A stretch of DNA of 64,000 bases from the NCBI GenBank assembly GCA_012845835.1, contig JABAKD010000016.1, positions 24,480,553 through 24,544,552 on the forward strand. The letters run 5' to 3'. A program made the translations under genes and the position numbers. This DNA comes from Undaria pinnatifida (taxonomy: Eukaryota > Sar > Phaeophyceae > Laminariales > Alariaceae). Shown in pieces: positions 24,788-37,439 of this stretch. How positions within the stretch are numbered: position 1 is the stretch's first letter; each line of letters opens with the position of its first letter. The notes under the pieces were generated by a model that was not told the DNA's origin, ran no database searches, and was given only the letters and a program-made list of their open reading frames with translations.

Positions 24788-27700
24788 GTTATCCTATGCG
24801 GCCAAGCTGGTTCTTGCAGCAGTGGAGGGAAGAAATGTGGAGAGCGCTGTGGACCTACTGGTGCTCAAGGGCGGTTTCGTGAACCCCCTTGCCCATCCCA
24901 TTTACAGGCAAGGATTGGACAGAACGGAGGACGAAGAATTCTCAGGAGCGGATTGTCACTCAGTCGCTGCTGCCGTGTAGTTTGTAGTGCGGCAGATTCA
25001 AGTCTGGCGTCGACGTTAGACGGCGTTTTTGCGATGGTCGGTCGACGTCGCCCCGAGATACATGAGCCGCCCGCGGGTCTAGAGCCTTTGGGGGTATTGA
25101 CTTTTGTAGAAACGCGTATGCTTGGATGGTGTGCAGGGCGTGGGTGCAGACTCTATCCGGCTAGCAGCTACCTTAGCCTGCCTTAGCCTCCGTGACCTCA
25201 TGGTATGACGATGCAGTAGGCCTCAGTGCAGGGCGTTGCTGTAGAAAAGTGTCCGGGCAGCAACTACCTTAGCCACCTTGCCAACATAGCAGGGTGGTGA
25301 TGTAACTCTCGATGGCGACGTTCCGACAGACCTTGTGCAGCTAATGTGAAGACTGCCTTAGCCTCACGCTTCACGTCCCACCTCGACAATTGAGCATGAG
25401 GTACCGAATTCACATGTGAACGAATGTGTGTCAACGGATACACAGTATGTGAATATATATATGTATGTGAACGGATGTGATCGTACGAACGACAGGACGG
25501 TGCTGGTGTGCGTCATCATGGGGCACCTCGTCCTTGCTCTGTGGGAGGGAGGGAAGTCGCCATTTCCCCTCTGCCTTCCCGTAGCGGCAGCAGAAATCTT
25601 CGCTTTCCTGTTCTACACTGCGTACATCCTGCTCAACCTGTGGACTTTCGGTACCAAGCTGTACAGGTGGGTACGGTAGATCTTGGAAGGCAGAGGGAGA
25701 GCAAGCAAGAGGGTGTCGAAAAATTCCATTACGTAAAATACACGAGATCAATGTTAGCCTTTTATTCCCACCAGATAGTCTGGCGTTTTTTTTTTCTTTT
25801 TGCGGGCGATCGGCTGTCGTTATGCGTCTTTCATAAAAATAGTCTGCTCGACCTAAACGTTTTGCCAGCGTGCCAGACGGGACGTCTCTTTCGGCTTTAT
25901 TTTTAAGGAGCACTTGAAAACCCGGCTCAGCCCTGTGACATCGCCATCGATCCCCCATTCTCGCTGTGTGACTGCCGGCAGAGACAAGAAGTGGCACTTC
26001 ATCTTCACTGTTGTGTCCACCTGGCATTTTTTGTTGCTCGCCTTTGGCGCGTTAGCTGCCCGAGCGGGGGACCTTGATGGGAGCACAGGAGGCGAGGGGG
26101 ACGGCAGCGATTGGCAAAGCGCCTCCAGGTTGGCTATGCTCGGCGCGCACGCCCTGCGACCGGTAATGCTCATCAGCAACCTCCAGACGATCCGGCGGGT
26201 TTTCACGAACGTGCTAAGGCGAGTTTGAACAGCACGTGAATATGACGGGCTCTTTGGATGTGCGATTTGTATAAACTGCACGATATAGTTGTTGGTTGTG
26301 TTGTTTTGCTGTGGTTGTGGTTGTTGTGGTTGCGGTTGTTGTTGTTTTTTCCATTTTATCGTCTTATCGCAAAGCCGACAGCTCCGTCGCAGTGCGCCGT
26401 GCTCAGGAACTGTTCACCATTGACTAAGTTCTATTCCCTTGTCAAACACAAACCTCACTCGCTTCTACCGATTACAGGACCGCGTCGCGCACTGGCAGCA
26501 TTCTCGCGCTGGGGGCGGTAGCCCTCGCCTTCTACTCCGTTCTAGGAATCAACCTCTTCAACTCTGAGCAGGTGCGGAACGTTGTTGTTCGTTGTTGTTG
26601 CTGTTGTTGTTTTTGCCGTCGTTGTTCTTATTTTTTGTTGTCCCTGTCTTTGTCCTTGTGCTGGCGTTGGTGTTGTTGATGTTGGTGTCGGTGTCCGTGT
26701 TGGTGTTGGTGTTGGTGTTGATATTGTTGCTGTTGCTGTTGTTAGTGTTTGCTGTCGCTGTTTTTGTTGGTAGTGGTGTCGGCGGTGTTATCACGTTTAT
26801 TTATCTTCGTAAGGTTGGCCCGTGACCACAGGCTCCAATACCTTTGGAGTGGAAAATAAATAAATCACAGTCCACGCACGGCGGTGCAGGGGAAGGGTTT
26901 CCGCGGGGCTCACACGATGGCGTTGTTGCGAGACGTCATAGAGAGGTTGTGTCGGCGCATTGATTTGACAGCGTGCTGCGGGTGGCGCCTGCAACATTAT
27001 CCTCGGAAGGTAGCTTCTCCGATTTGACAGAGGGACTCCTTGATCATGTTTCCGATCGGTATGTCCAGCCACCATGAGGTGTGTTATTCTTGTTACGGTA
27101 GGGCTATATGGTTGCATGCGGATGCTGGCAACAGACGCGGATCGAGAGACGCGTCGCGTGTTTGTCGCCCTAAGATGGTGTGGTCTGGCCACGTGACGAA
27201 AACTGTTTTTTCGTGCGCACAAGCGGACGCTTGCTGTTCGTGCTGCCGTCGGTACTTTTGACCTCTGGAACGGTGGTGTTGTTGTAGGTGAGCGGCTACA
27301 CGGCGGATGGAGACAATTTCGACAACTTCGGGGCCGCTGTCCTCTCGCTCTTCGTGCTCACCACAGAGGAAAACTTTCCCATGGTCGCCGACCCTTCTTT
27401 TTCGGGCAGACCGTTGGTGAGATACATCGGAATTCCCGTCGCGCAGTCGCAAGATTGACACTCCCCGGATAACCTTCAGTGTATATACCGCGGCACCGGT
27501 GTTTGTTGGTTGGACTATTCGTGGTCGTTCCCTTTAGAGTTGCCGCCGGATCTCGTGGCTCAGAAGCTCGGCTTCGTATGGTGAGTTTTGTCAGGAAGAA
27601 TGCCGTACGGGATGACCCCATCCCCCCACAGTCTCCCTGTTATATCGACAGGAGGTTGCTCTCGATTGCACCTCCCCGATCGGTTATCTCGTTTTCGCTG

Positions 27701-30700
27701 CCTATGATATATATTTTCCCAGGCATGCGTACTTATCCTCTGGACTCAAACCCGCGATGATCGTTGTTTTCGCAGGTGGCGTTCCCGTTCTTCGTGTCAT
27801 TCCTTCTGCTCTTTCTTATCGTCATTTTGCCGCTTCTGCTTGGTATCGTGCTGGATGCCTACGCGCAGCAACATGCTCAGCAGAATACTCTCTGCAGGAA
27901 CAAGGTGCAACGCCTGTTGAATCAGTGTCTGGTAGGGGAAACTACACGATCCGATCCAGGTTGAGTCAGCACCTGGTAGTGTATACGGCTTGGACAAGGT
28001 TGAATCAGTACCCGATAGTGTATATGACTTGGCGCGGCTTCGGCCAAATGGTTGACAGAGCACACTAAACCCTCGTGTCAGCTTCTTTCGGGCAGTTGCC
28101 TAAGCGGTTGGGGTTCAAGAGCTTAGGTTGGTAGGCTTTGAGTCGACTATCTGGCAACCATTTCGTAGCGGCGATACGCGGGTCCTTCTGACACAGTTGC
28201 GCGACAAGTTCACGCTTGGATTGTTTTGGACGACACCCGTGCCCCGCTCATAATGATGCCTGCTCTCGTCTGTCTTCACAGGCCCGCACAGCTTTGCTTG
28301 CAGCGTTTTACGTGCTCGACGAAGACGGTCACGTGGGGCTTACTCGTGAGCAGCTGGTGGGCGTTTTGACGGCAGAAGCAGGCGTTGGCATCGACAGGGG
28401 ACACGTAAGTCGCACAGTAGGATGACATCCCTCATTCCCCGCTTTCGTAGGGCAGTCACTTGGCGGGACTTGACGGCTACCAGGTAGCTACGTTTAATTG
28501 GGTGGCGAAGCTAACGAACCAGCTGACTTGACTTGGCGATTCTCGATTGCGAATACATTGCGGCGCCTAAATGCACCAGTCAGGTGCAACAAATGCAGAA
28601 TTCCGATTAACGCAAGGACCTAACTGCAATAACCGACCAACTAGTAACTAGTCGGCGAATTACTACTAGTAGTACTCTTTGTATGCTCCGCCGCGGTTTT
28701 GATCGAGTGAGCTGGGTGGGCCTGGAAGAGGTCGATATGTGCACTGGCTACGTTAGATAGAGAAACAGTATAATCACTCGTGCCCTCTTTTTTATGAAAG
28801 AAGCATAACGACAGCCGCCGGCACAGAGTCAACCATTCATTTTTTTTTTATTATTATTATTCTGCCCCCCGGCCGACACCGCTGGCCGTTTTGTCTACCG
28901 TCGACCCAAACCACCCTCGTTAAACGCTATGTGCCACACAGGCGGAGCAGCTGTGGCATGCTCTCGGTCCGCACAGGAATGAAGATCAAGCTAACGCACG
29001 CGCCTACTTGCGCAGCCATTCCGTGCCGCTGACGAACATCGACCGCCTGGTTATTGATGCTGCTTCCTCAGCAGCAGCGGCCGCGGGGGTCAACCGGTCC
29101 AGCAGCGACAACTCCCCAGGACGCCAACAGCTGCTGGCAACGCCCTCCAGCGTAGGCGACACGCGCGCCGATCGCTTCAGACCTAACACGCTTTCGCTCT
29201 CGGCTGGTATCGACCGCGGCCGCGTAGACGTGCACGGTTTCCTGCAGCTGGCAGACCTCCTGCACCAAAAGGTGGAAGAGTCGGAAGAGGCGGGCGTTAA
29301 GGCCGGCGGCTGTGGTGGCACAGAAGGGTGCGCCCTCGCTGGCTGCGAGGGCGCCTGCTTCACGCTAAAGATCGGGGTAAGCGCGGAAGTCGGACGCCAA
29401 GTAGATTGCGTGTGGGAGAGCGCCGACGAAAACGGGGGGCTGGAGTCGGGAGGGGAGGATAGCGACAGTGCCAGCGATTCCAACGTCTCTGGTAGCCCGG
29501 AAAACGGCGGCGGTGACGGCGAGCGCGCGGCGGGATCCGTTTGTGTTGGCGTCGCAGGAACGGGTGGCGCCGAGCAAAGGCTGAGGAAGTATGCCTCATG
29601 CTTTCTGGAGGTGGCAAGAAGAGCGGCGAGGAAGGTCGTTGGGCGCACGTGGTTCACTGCAATGTCGCAAGTGATAGCCGTGCTGTTGACCGTGGCCGCA
29701 TTGACATGGACGCCCAAGAGTCAGCAGCGGTACGACCTGTGCCTCAAAGGGGGAGAGGGTGAGCCCAACATAGCCACCTGTCGAGGACAGTTTGCGCTGA
29801 GGAGGGTGGAGGGCGTGGTTCTCCTGGCCTTCTTAGCCGAAATGACTACAAAGGTGACTGAAAAGCTTTTTATTTCTGCAGTAAGTATACTTCACTATGT
29901 CCCAGTAACTTGTCCCCATAGAGCGTGTGTGGTGTGACGTTGCCGAGCTCTCGTTCGATTTTCAATCCGAGCATAACGGACGTGGCGAAAGAGGATGCTT
30001 TTGCCGGAAGATGTGTCTTGCACACCGGATTGAAAGTCAAAGGAGGTGGATCATAAAAAAGTGCGGCTTTTCTCCGAAACGCTGGGGTAACAAGGAACGA
30101 AGAGATGTGCTGGCCTCCATGCCATGCATTCACCCCCAAGAATTCGAGCGGTGTACCTCAGCGCCAGTCAGTGAAAGGACCAGCAGCAATACAAGCAGTC
30201 ACCGACTATGAGCAAGATGCGATACACGGCCAACCTGCGTCGAAGGTGGTCTAGCGCAGGAGACGACATTATCGCGTTTCAATGTCGCCGCCTGGCCCTT
30301 CCCCCTTGATTGATGCTCCTCCAGGTACTCGCGGTTGGATGCAAGCGACTTTGGCGCCTGCACTGGTCTCATCGTTTCGACGCGGTCATCCTGATCACGT
30401 CGATGGCGTCGTACCTCGTTATCGGGATACCGGGAAACACGCGTGTGCTGTACGTCGACAACCACCCTGGCTTGAGCGATCTCATCGAGTTACCAAGAGC
30501 GATGATGGTGCTGAGGTGTGTGCCTCGCAGTGGTGTTCGTGACGGCCCTTTGTCCTGTGTGTCTGTTCTGTCGTAAAGAATCTACGTTGCCCCCATCAAA
30601 TTGCGTTTTGTGCAATGTGCCCCATGGCCGCGATTCCTCCGGTGCGGCTCTTGTCCTTCGTTGCTGGTAACAGCTACCTTGCGCATCACCAGCAAGTCAC

Positions 30701-33700
30701 TAAATGTGTCCTTCTCAGCAAAAACTGAAAGCGAAATAGTAAGATTGACAAGAGAATACCCCCAAGCCCCACGTGTTTGGCCTCGTGGCCGGGCCCTGTC
30801 TCACCGGCAGCACCTGCACAGTGTCCAGTCGCCATGGGAGTAGTTCAACCTACCCCCCCCGCCCCCGCTCCCCTGTTGCCCCCTACTCCATTATTTCATC
30901 ATCAGACTGGTCACGGTGTTCCCGCAGTAAGATTGACAAGAGAATACCCCCAAGCCCCACGTGTTTGGCCTCGTGGCCGGGCCCTGTCTCACCGGCAGCA
31001 CCTGCACAGTGTCCAGTCGCCATGGGAGTAGTTCAACCTACCCCCCCCGCCCCCGCTCCCCTGTTGCCCCCTACTCCGTTATTCCATCATCAGACTGGTC
31101 ACGGTGTTCCCGCAGCTCCGGCAGCTGTTGGACACGATGACCACGGTAGCCGGGATGCTGTTGAAGATCATGGTGCTGTACTCGTGCGTTTCGTACTCCT
31201 TTGCCGCCGTCGGGATGGCCATCTTCGGCGATGCCAAGAGCACCATTCTAGAGCCCAGGTGGGGGCTTGGTGTGGAGGCGTGACGCGTCAAAGTGTCGTA
31301 TCGTGCCCGCCTTCTATTAAAACGTATTAGGTACTGTTCGATTTGGTGTTCCATTTTTTTAGCTCTTAGGTGGAATTCTTGCTTAATTTGCAGCCTCTGA
31401 GCTGCGGCGGCGCCCTCCACCCGAATTTCCTTGGGGGTGTGAACGAAGCACCACACCCATTCCACTACCACCCGTAAAACAAACGTGTACCTGCTTCGTT
31501 GTAAGACGTGTGTGATCGCCGCGGCCAGCTGCTCTGTGTGAACGTCGATGTGGTACCCTTTTGCGTCTCTGAAGTTTCCATGCTTGGAGGGTGATTGATT
31601 CGTCGGTTGAACACCGTTGCAGAGGCTGGTCGCTTTGCCAAAGTGGCAACTCCAAGACTTGGCCGCTTTTGAAAGATTGATCAGTAGCTACAGTAGCGCC
31701 CGACATTGTCGCTGCTGTTGTTGCATGCTCTCTACTCCGGTATCATGACGTGCTTGTAGGGCGACGAAACATTTTTCCCCAAGGAAGAGACGAATATGGA
31801 CCGACACTGCTTTGCTGTGATTGACGCTGCTGGTCACATACAAGTACGACACAAAAGCACCGCTGTTTAGTGCCGTTACACCCCGACGCAATCGTTGTTT
31901 TTCTTCGTCCACACGACAGTGGCCGTGTTTTGGTTTGAAACTTGTATACCCGTAACTGACAGGCCGTGTTGCAGCCCTGAGACCTTAGTCCATGTCCGTC
32001 GTTAAAGGGCCCGTGTTATGGCTTGACATGCTGTCCACGTCCATCACCGCCTAAGCTTGCAGCACCTACCCTAGCTTCCGCCCACCACCCGGTAATGCTG
32101 TTCTTGTCCCCTTTAGAAATGCATCCATATATTGGGAACACTTTTACTTGGAAAATGATGTGGAGTCATGTTTGCCGTCCTTAACGTGGGAACGGCGTCC
32201 TTGGTTTCGTCTTCGACGGTTGCTATATAGGTATTCCTTTTCTACCCTACCGGAGGCTGCCCTGGCGCTTTTCTTCCTGACCGTGACGAATAATTGGAAC
32301 GATCTTCTCTACCCCCTCGTGAACACGGTGAGATCAGACACCCACATGTCTGTTTGCGTTGTGTCGCGTGCCTTCTGAGGATAAGGTAGCTCGATGTTTT
32401 CGAGGTGGAGTCGCTCTCGCCGCGCCCGTGGTGGTGTTTTTGGTGTTGGTGTTGCTGGCTGTTGGTGCCGGTGTTGTTGGTTGTTGGTGCTGGTGTTGGT
32501 GATGTTGGCGTGGGCGCTATCCGTGTTGGTGTTGGTGGTGTTGACATTGTTTTTTCGGTTAAACTTGCTGCCCTTCCCTCCTGCCGCCGCCCTGTCAACA
32601 CGAACCCGGCGCGTTGCTTCAGGTTCGTTCGGGCCGTTGGTCCGCCATATATTTCGCTGCCTATATGCTCTTCTGCGCCACGATGATGCTGGACGTCTTG
32701 GTTGGCGTCGTCATCGAAGGGTTCCGCGTATCGACCAAGGGACCGCGGCAGACACCAGCTGCTTCTGTTCATCCGGAGGAGAGTGAATCCGGAGAGGAGG
32801 AGTCGAGGTCGGGCAAGCACTCTGGAGATGAAGCCAGCTTGAGCGGTGAGGAAACCGTCCCGCGGGTCGGCGGAGAAGAAGACCTGAATATGAAGCCGTC
32901 CGCTTATACCGCGTATTATGTGTATGTAACACCAGACGGGATGGTCTCGGGGGGGGCAGGTGGGAGAGCAGACCCTCCTTGTGACCGCGGGTCAGAGCGA
33001 TTGTAATCTTTGTAGCTAACAGTTAACATGCCTGGTCCGGACGAAATCGAACGTGGACGCGCGGGGCGTTGGGAGGAAACTGCAAGTTTGGAACAGAAGG
33101 CAGCGGGAACCATCGATGGTGCGCATGCACAGCCCTGGAATACTGCCTACTGCTGCTTGATCGTCCATTGGCTCCCAAACCCCGGTGTCACCCCCGTTAA
33201 CGGTGTGTAGCAAGCGCCCGTTTCAAGGCTTTGTCGTTTTTTTAATCCGGTGTTTTCGATGGGTTGTGTTTTCTTTTCCTCGGCAGATGGCTCAAGTCTG
33301 GCGGGAAGGGGGGGTTCAGCGCCCGGAACCTCGCGGCGTCGATATGCGACCCCTCGGAGGGGAATCACTAGGAAAACTAGCCAGCGAAAATACATTCAAG
33401 TCAGGGCTGAGGATATGTTCCGCACCGACCCTAAGGTGATATGTGCACAGAGTTGGCGACTCCTTCATACCCCCCATCTTGGCCGAGCTGGTCGTGTCTC
33501 TGCGGTTTATTTTCTGTTCGTTGTTTTGTTCTTAAGGGGAGGCATTTGTTCAGCACGACGTCTTCTCTATCTTCTCCCTTTCACCGCACAGAAGTATCTG
33601 ATTTGACACCTGATTCACACCCGTAAACTTGTATTTTTTATTCATACGTACTTGCAGGGGGAGTTAGATGAGCAAGACGTGCGTGAGCTGAACGAGGCCG

Positions 33701-33738
33701 TGGTTGCAGTGGAGGAAAGACTTCACCAAGCTTGGTGA
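24788..33738 (+). CDS. TPC: Two-pore cation channel (TPC family), N-terminus missing
   Basis: Voltage/ligand-gated cation channel of vacuolar or endolysosomal membranes, with two six-helix domains. Exons: 24788-24976, 25496-25666, 25982-26218, 26478-26571, 27288-27416, 27776-27904, 28282-28404, 28942-29853, 30325-30515, 31094-31258, 32117-32327, 32623-32845, 33287-33435, 33658-33738; phases close to 1000 residues plus stop. Domain I: S1 65-82, S3 about 122-146, S4 with few charges (LRPVMLISNLQTIRRVF), S5, pore LFVLTTEENFP (251-261), S6 in exon 6. One EF-hand follows (loop starting DEDGHVGL, near 329), then an acidic Ser/Gly linker in the 912-nt exon 8. Domain II: S1-S2 in exons 8-9, S4 MVLRLVTVFPQLRQLL with three arginines, pore TVTNNWNDLL, S6 ATMMLDVLVGVVIEGF. 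The NNW filter and the two-domain plan with an EF-hand between them fit TPC rather than four-domain Ca channels. The first listed base completes a codon from an unseen upstream exon. The C-terminus is taken at an in-frame stop after ERLHQAW, but a donor overlaps that point. Confidence 0.85.
30739..31114. repeat. 188-bp tandem duplication spanning a TPC splice acceptor
   Basis: Copies 30739-30926 and 30927-31114 differ at about two positions. Each begins GTAAGATTGACAAG and ends ATCAGACTGGTCACGG...CCCGCA. The second copy contains the acceptor and first 21 nt of the S4 exon (31094). The first copy carries an identical acceptor and 21 nt (30906-30926), followed at the junction by GTAAGA, a donor-like sequence. 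Confidence 0.85.
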
Positions 33739-36700
33739 GAACGATACTGTTTTGCCGCTATGCCGCTTCGTCTACGCTCTGCCCTCGGTACCAGGGGACG
33801 CCCGCACTCAAGCGTGCTCCACGCTCATCCCGCGCGGAGATGGCGTGCTGGGCGTAGTGCCCGCGCTTCTCTTTACTTTTGTATATTGCGCCTTTTCCCA
33901 CGAGCATGCAGTGCTGCTGGAGGCGGTCTGTGCTTGCGCGACCGAGCAAGCTTCTAGTCTGCAACCGCAACCGTCGTTCGGCCTGTTGATGTTCATCTAT
34001 CGTTCTGCTCTAGGCTGTACGCCTGCAGAAGAAGAGTCGGTGCGGTGACGTGGGCGATTGTTGTTCAAGCAGACTGGAACCCAAGCTGCCGGTTCTTTTT
34101 TGGTTTTGAACTGATACACCTTCGCCGTCCGTTTTTTTTTTGTTTTACTGATACGTTTCTCCGTGTTGGCTTTTGCAATGACACTTCATGTAAGTTCGAG
34201 TACTGAAATTCTACAGCGGGTAGGATACTGCATTGGAGCGCTAGTGGGTGGCCTTATTTTCCTTGCTTATTCTGTTGTTGAAAGGTTGGCCGGTCGTGCG
34301 AACGACTTCCCATACGTTCAGCAGCATTGTTTATGCCTTGTTTTCGAAAGGGGACCGAGGGACGGGCGCTGTTGTTGCATACTACTCTGCTGAGGCTCCG
34401 TCGGATAGCTGGGAGGACGGAGCGGACGTGCAACTTTAACATTACATAATGTGCTACCTTTGTCTAACTGCCGCGCAGGGCCGCGGAAGCCGCCTCGAGT
34501 CCGCGGAGGCGCACGATCGGACCGCTGACCCCCTCCACTTCCCCACACCTTTGTTTCATCCGCGCGCTGCCCGACTCGATTTCCTATACTTAGGGTGAGC
34601 CATTTCCGCCGGACGGTTCCCGCTGGGGACAACGTGTGACGCCCGCTGACGAGGTCGCGCCATTTTGTTTATTTTAGCATCGGCAGCAGATGCTCCTGGA
34701 CATAGGACAGTCTGCTCCACCAACGTTCAATTGTGACCGGCACGGTGTGGTGCGAGCGTTGCGGTCGCTGGGAACCAGCCGGTAGCATCGCGCCGAGTGT
34801 TCGAAACTGCATGCCGTGGCGCGCCCCGTGCAGCCAGTGCACGGCGTACGCATGTCAAGACAATTGTTCTGCGTAGGATTTTGTTTGTTTCAGGTAACTC
34901 GTTTTTTGGATTAGGTTTAGTTTCAGACAAGAAAACACACTTTGTACAGGACCTGTACAGCACCAGACCTTTCGCAGTGTTTAGCTGATTCCGTATGACG
35001 CGCCGTTTTTGTTTTAGTGGCTAGAGTACCGCGGCCGTGTATCATCGCCCAAGCCAAGCGTAGATAGTATCTGATCGAGTTTGAGATCGACACGGCGGCG
35101 GGCAAGAAGAAAGAACCGCTCCTTAATAGAGAAAGCGACGGGTCGGTGCATCTTGGCCTGGCCTAGTGATAGAGCTAGCCCGCTGTAATAGACTTTGTGA
35201 GTGTCGATGTGAATTAGCAGATCAGCGGCATTTTATTAGAGGATGCCGCCGCCGCTGCTTCACTATCATTTGGTGGACAGCAGAGTGGGCACAGCTTTCT
35301 TTGCATTTCTTCTCCCGTGTGCCGGCCACCCTAATCGGCGCCAAGCGGGTGTTTAGCCTCGTCTGGGAATGGCCCGAAGGGTTGCCTGTAGTATTTTTTT
35401 AACCTATTTCAGTCGCAGATTTTGCAAGGTATTGCGGAAGGATAGGATGCGCGGTTGCTCGCGGGCTAACAAGTCTCTGTAGTGAGCCAACACTGCGCAA
35501 GGATAGACAACGGTAGAGCTGCGGCGGTTGCGCCGCCCAGAGAATTTCGAGCTTCGTAAGGCGCTATAAAGTCACATCACACTCGTGGATTTGAGACGCG
35601 TGGGCAGTATGTTTTTTCTTGATTGGTTGTTGTTTTCTTTTATTTTCTTGTTGCGTTTTCCTTCCTTTCTCTCCTTTCATTCTCACTATTATTTGTACCC
35701 TGCGCAATGCCTGGCTTGCTGGCTCGTGTAGGTTTTGCTTTTCGTATCCAGTGCGTTTGCCGTTGCATGGCCGAATTTCCATCGAGTGTTGCGACGTGTA
35801 TCTCTGTCTCGGAGTGTGTCGTCACGGAACTTGTAGCCTATCCCTCCCCGCGAAGACTCGGCGCGGACACTACTAGTACCTGGGAATAGATGTTCTGGAT
35901 GTCGACGGGTAGAAGCACCCGTTTAAAAGAACACGCTCACACACAACGAACTACGTAAGGAAATTCCAGCCAGCCAGTGATGAAGCTCTTCGTAGTGCCA
36001 GTTAGATGCAGCCGCCGTTTTCGGAACAGTCGCGACTATTTGTGAAGCCGTACCGTTGCGGAAGGTTGACATTCCTGCATCCCCTGCTGGTATGTGCCTG
36101 ACACATCTACTGTAGTATGTAACGGGTGTTGGTGCGTAAGCGATATATTACCTGGTGCGTCTTTTCATGCTGCGCGGGTCTGCTTGCGGTCTACTTCGTT
36201 ACCCACGTCTCGGAGCGCAAAATGAGCTCCTGTAATGCCGTTTTTTTCAGAGTGGCGTGGCGATGTTGTCGACAGCAGAGCACAGGATGCGGCGCAACAC
36301 CTCATGTGCAACGTACACTGCATCGCGAGGGAAATGAATCGAGATGCAGCTCAAGGATGCATGTATGTTGAGTGAATTCCAGTTTACACACTGCGTGACA
36401 CAAACAAGGTACCGTACTCCCACCAGAAAGAAAACCCGTCGCGTCATGCACCTCTCGAAACGGCGGAGTGCAGTAATACTACGATCTTGTCTTGAACAAT
36501 CCTCGCCTGCCTCACACTCCTGTTCCTCGCCCCGCCCCTCCCCCTTCCCCCCTCCCACCCAAACTGTCTGCCGTCGCAACCACGGGTTCGGTCAACGAAA
36601 TCCCGTCTTACATCTCTATCTACACAGGCTTTAAACCAACATCAATCTTCCAACTTAACACCGTCAGATGAGGAGGTCGCTTCCTCTCTTATCTGATCGC

Positions 36701-37439
36701 CCCCCAACAATGACAGCAGCACCCAGCAACAAAGGTGGTCCGGTCCGTATGACCTTCGCACTAACAGCACATACCGCTGCACTCCACTCGTACTTGACTC
36801 ATCTGTCCTATGCCGCAGATAAAACCGCGCCGGGCCCCAGTCGATGGTGCTTTACGGCGAACATCGCACAAACGACTGCATCCGTCGAAACAGCCATTAA
36901 CCACTTTACCCCTGTACAAGCAATCTCGCGCCGATTCCAAGTGCTTTGTCGTCAAAAACGTGATTAGGGTTCTACAGGGGTTAAATGGCAGAAGTCCTTC
37001 GCTTCCTCTGGCCACAAAGTAGCGCATGCCGGGCGCGCTACCAACCATTTTCGCGCGCGTCACGAAGCGCAGAGAGCACGCAACTCACCCAGGCCGCGTT
37101 CGACGTGAGACGGTATGAGCACACAGACGTCAGCAGGTGCGGTGGCGAGGGCATCTTTCCATTCTTCCTTCAACAAAAACGCGCCCGCTCATCGTATACA
37201 AATGACATCGCTGCATGTCGGCCTTCTTCGCTCAACCCAATTTAGCTAAAAACAAAAATACGAGCAATCGGATCAGGGAGCTGGAGGCTGCTAGCCCCTC
37301 TTCCAGAAAGTTACACGGGGCCGTGCTCGCACGAGTGCCTCTTTTGGCGGGTGCACCGACGAGAGTCCACTTTACGCGACGACACCCGCGGTCCATACAG
37401 CAAGCAGTACATCGATAACCATACCCACCGCTTACTCAC
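33739..37439. other. Intergenic, possible extra 3' exons of the TPC gene
   Basis: No independent gene identified. Exon-like islands occur at 34020-34047, about 34480-34593 and 34679-34785 (the last reads HRQQMLLDIGQSAPPTFNCD... to a stop). They could be an alternative C-terminus of the channel. Beyond 34.8 kb only short unrelated frames are seen. Confidence 0.35.

Noticed and set aside
26580-26800. Leu/Val-rich plus frame and Asn/Thr-rich minus frame
   Set aside because: Both are translations of a GTT/GGTGTT microsatellite in a TPC intron.
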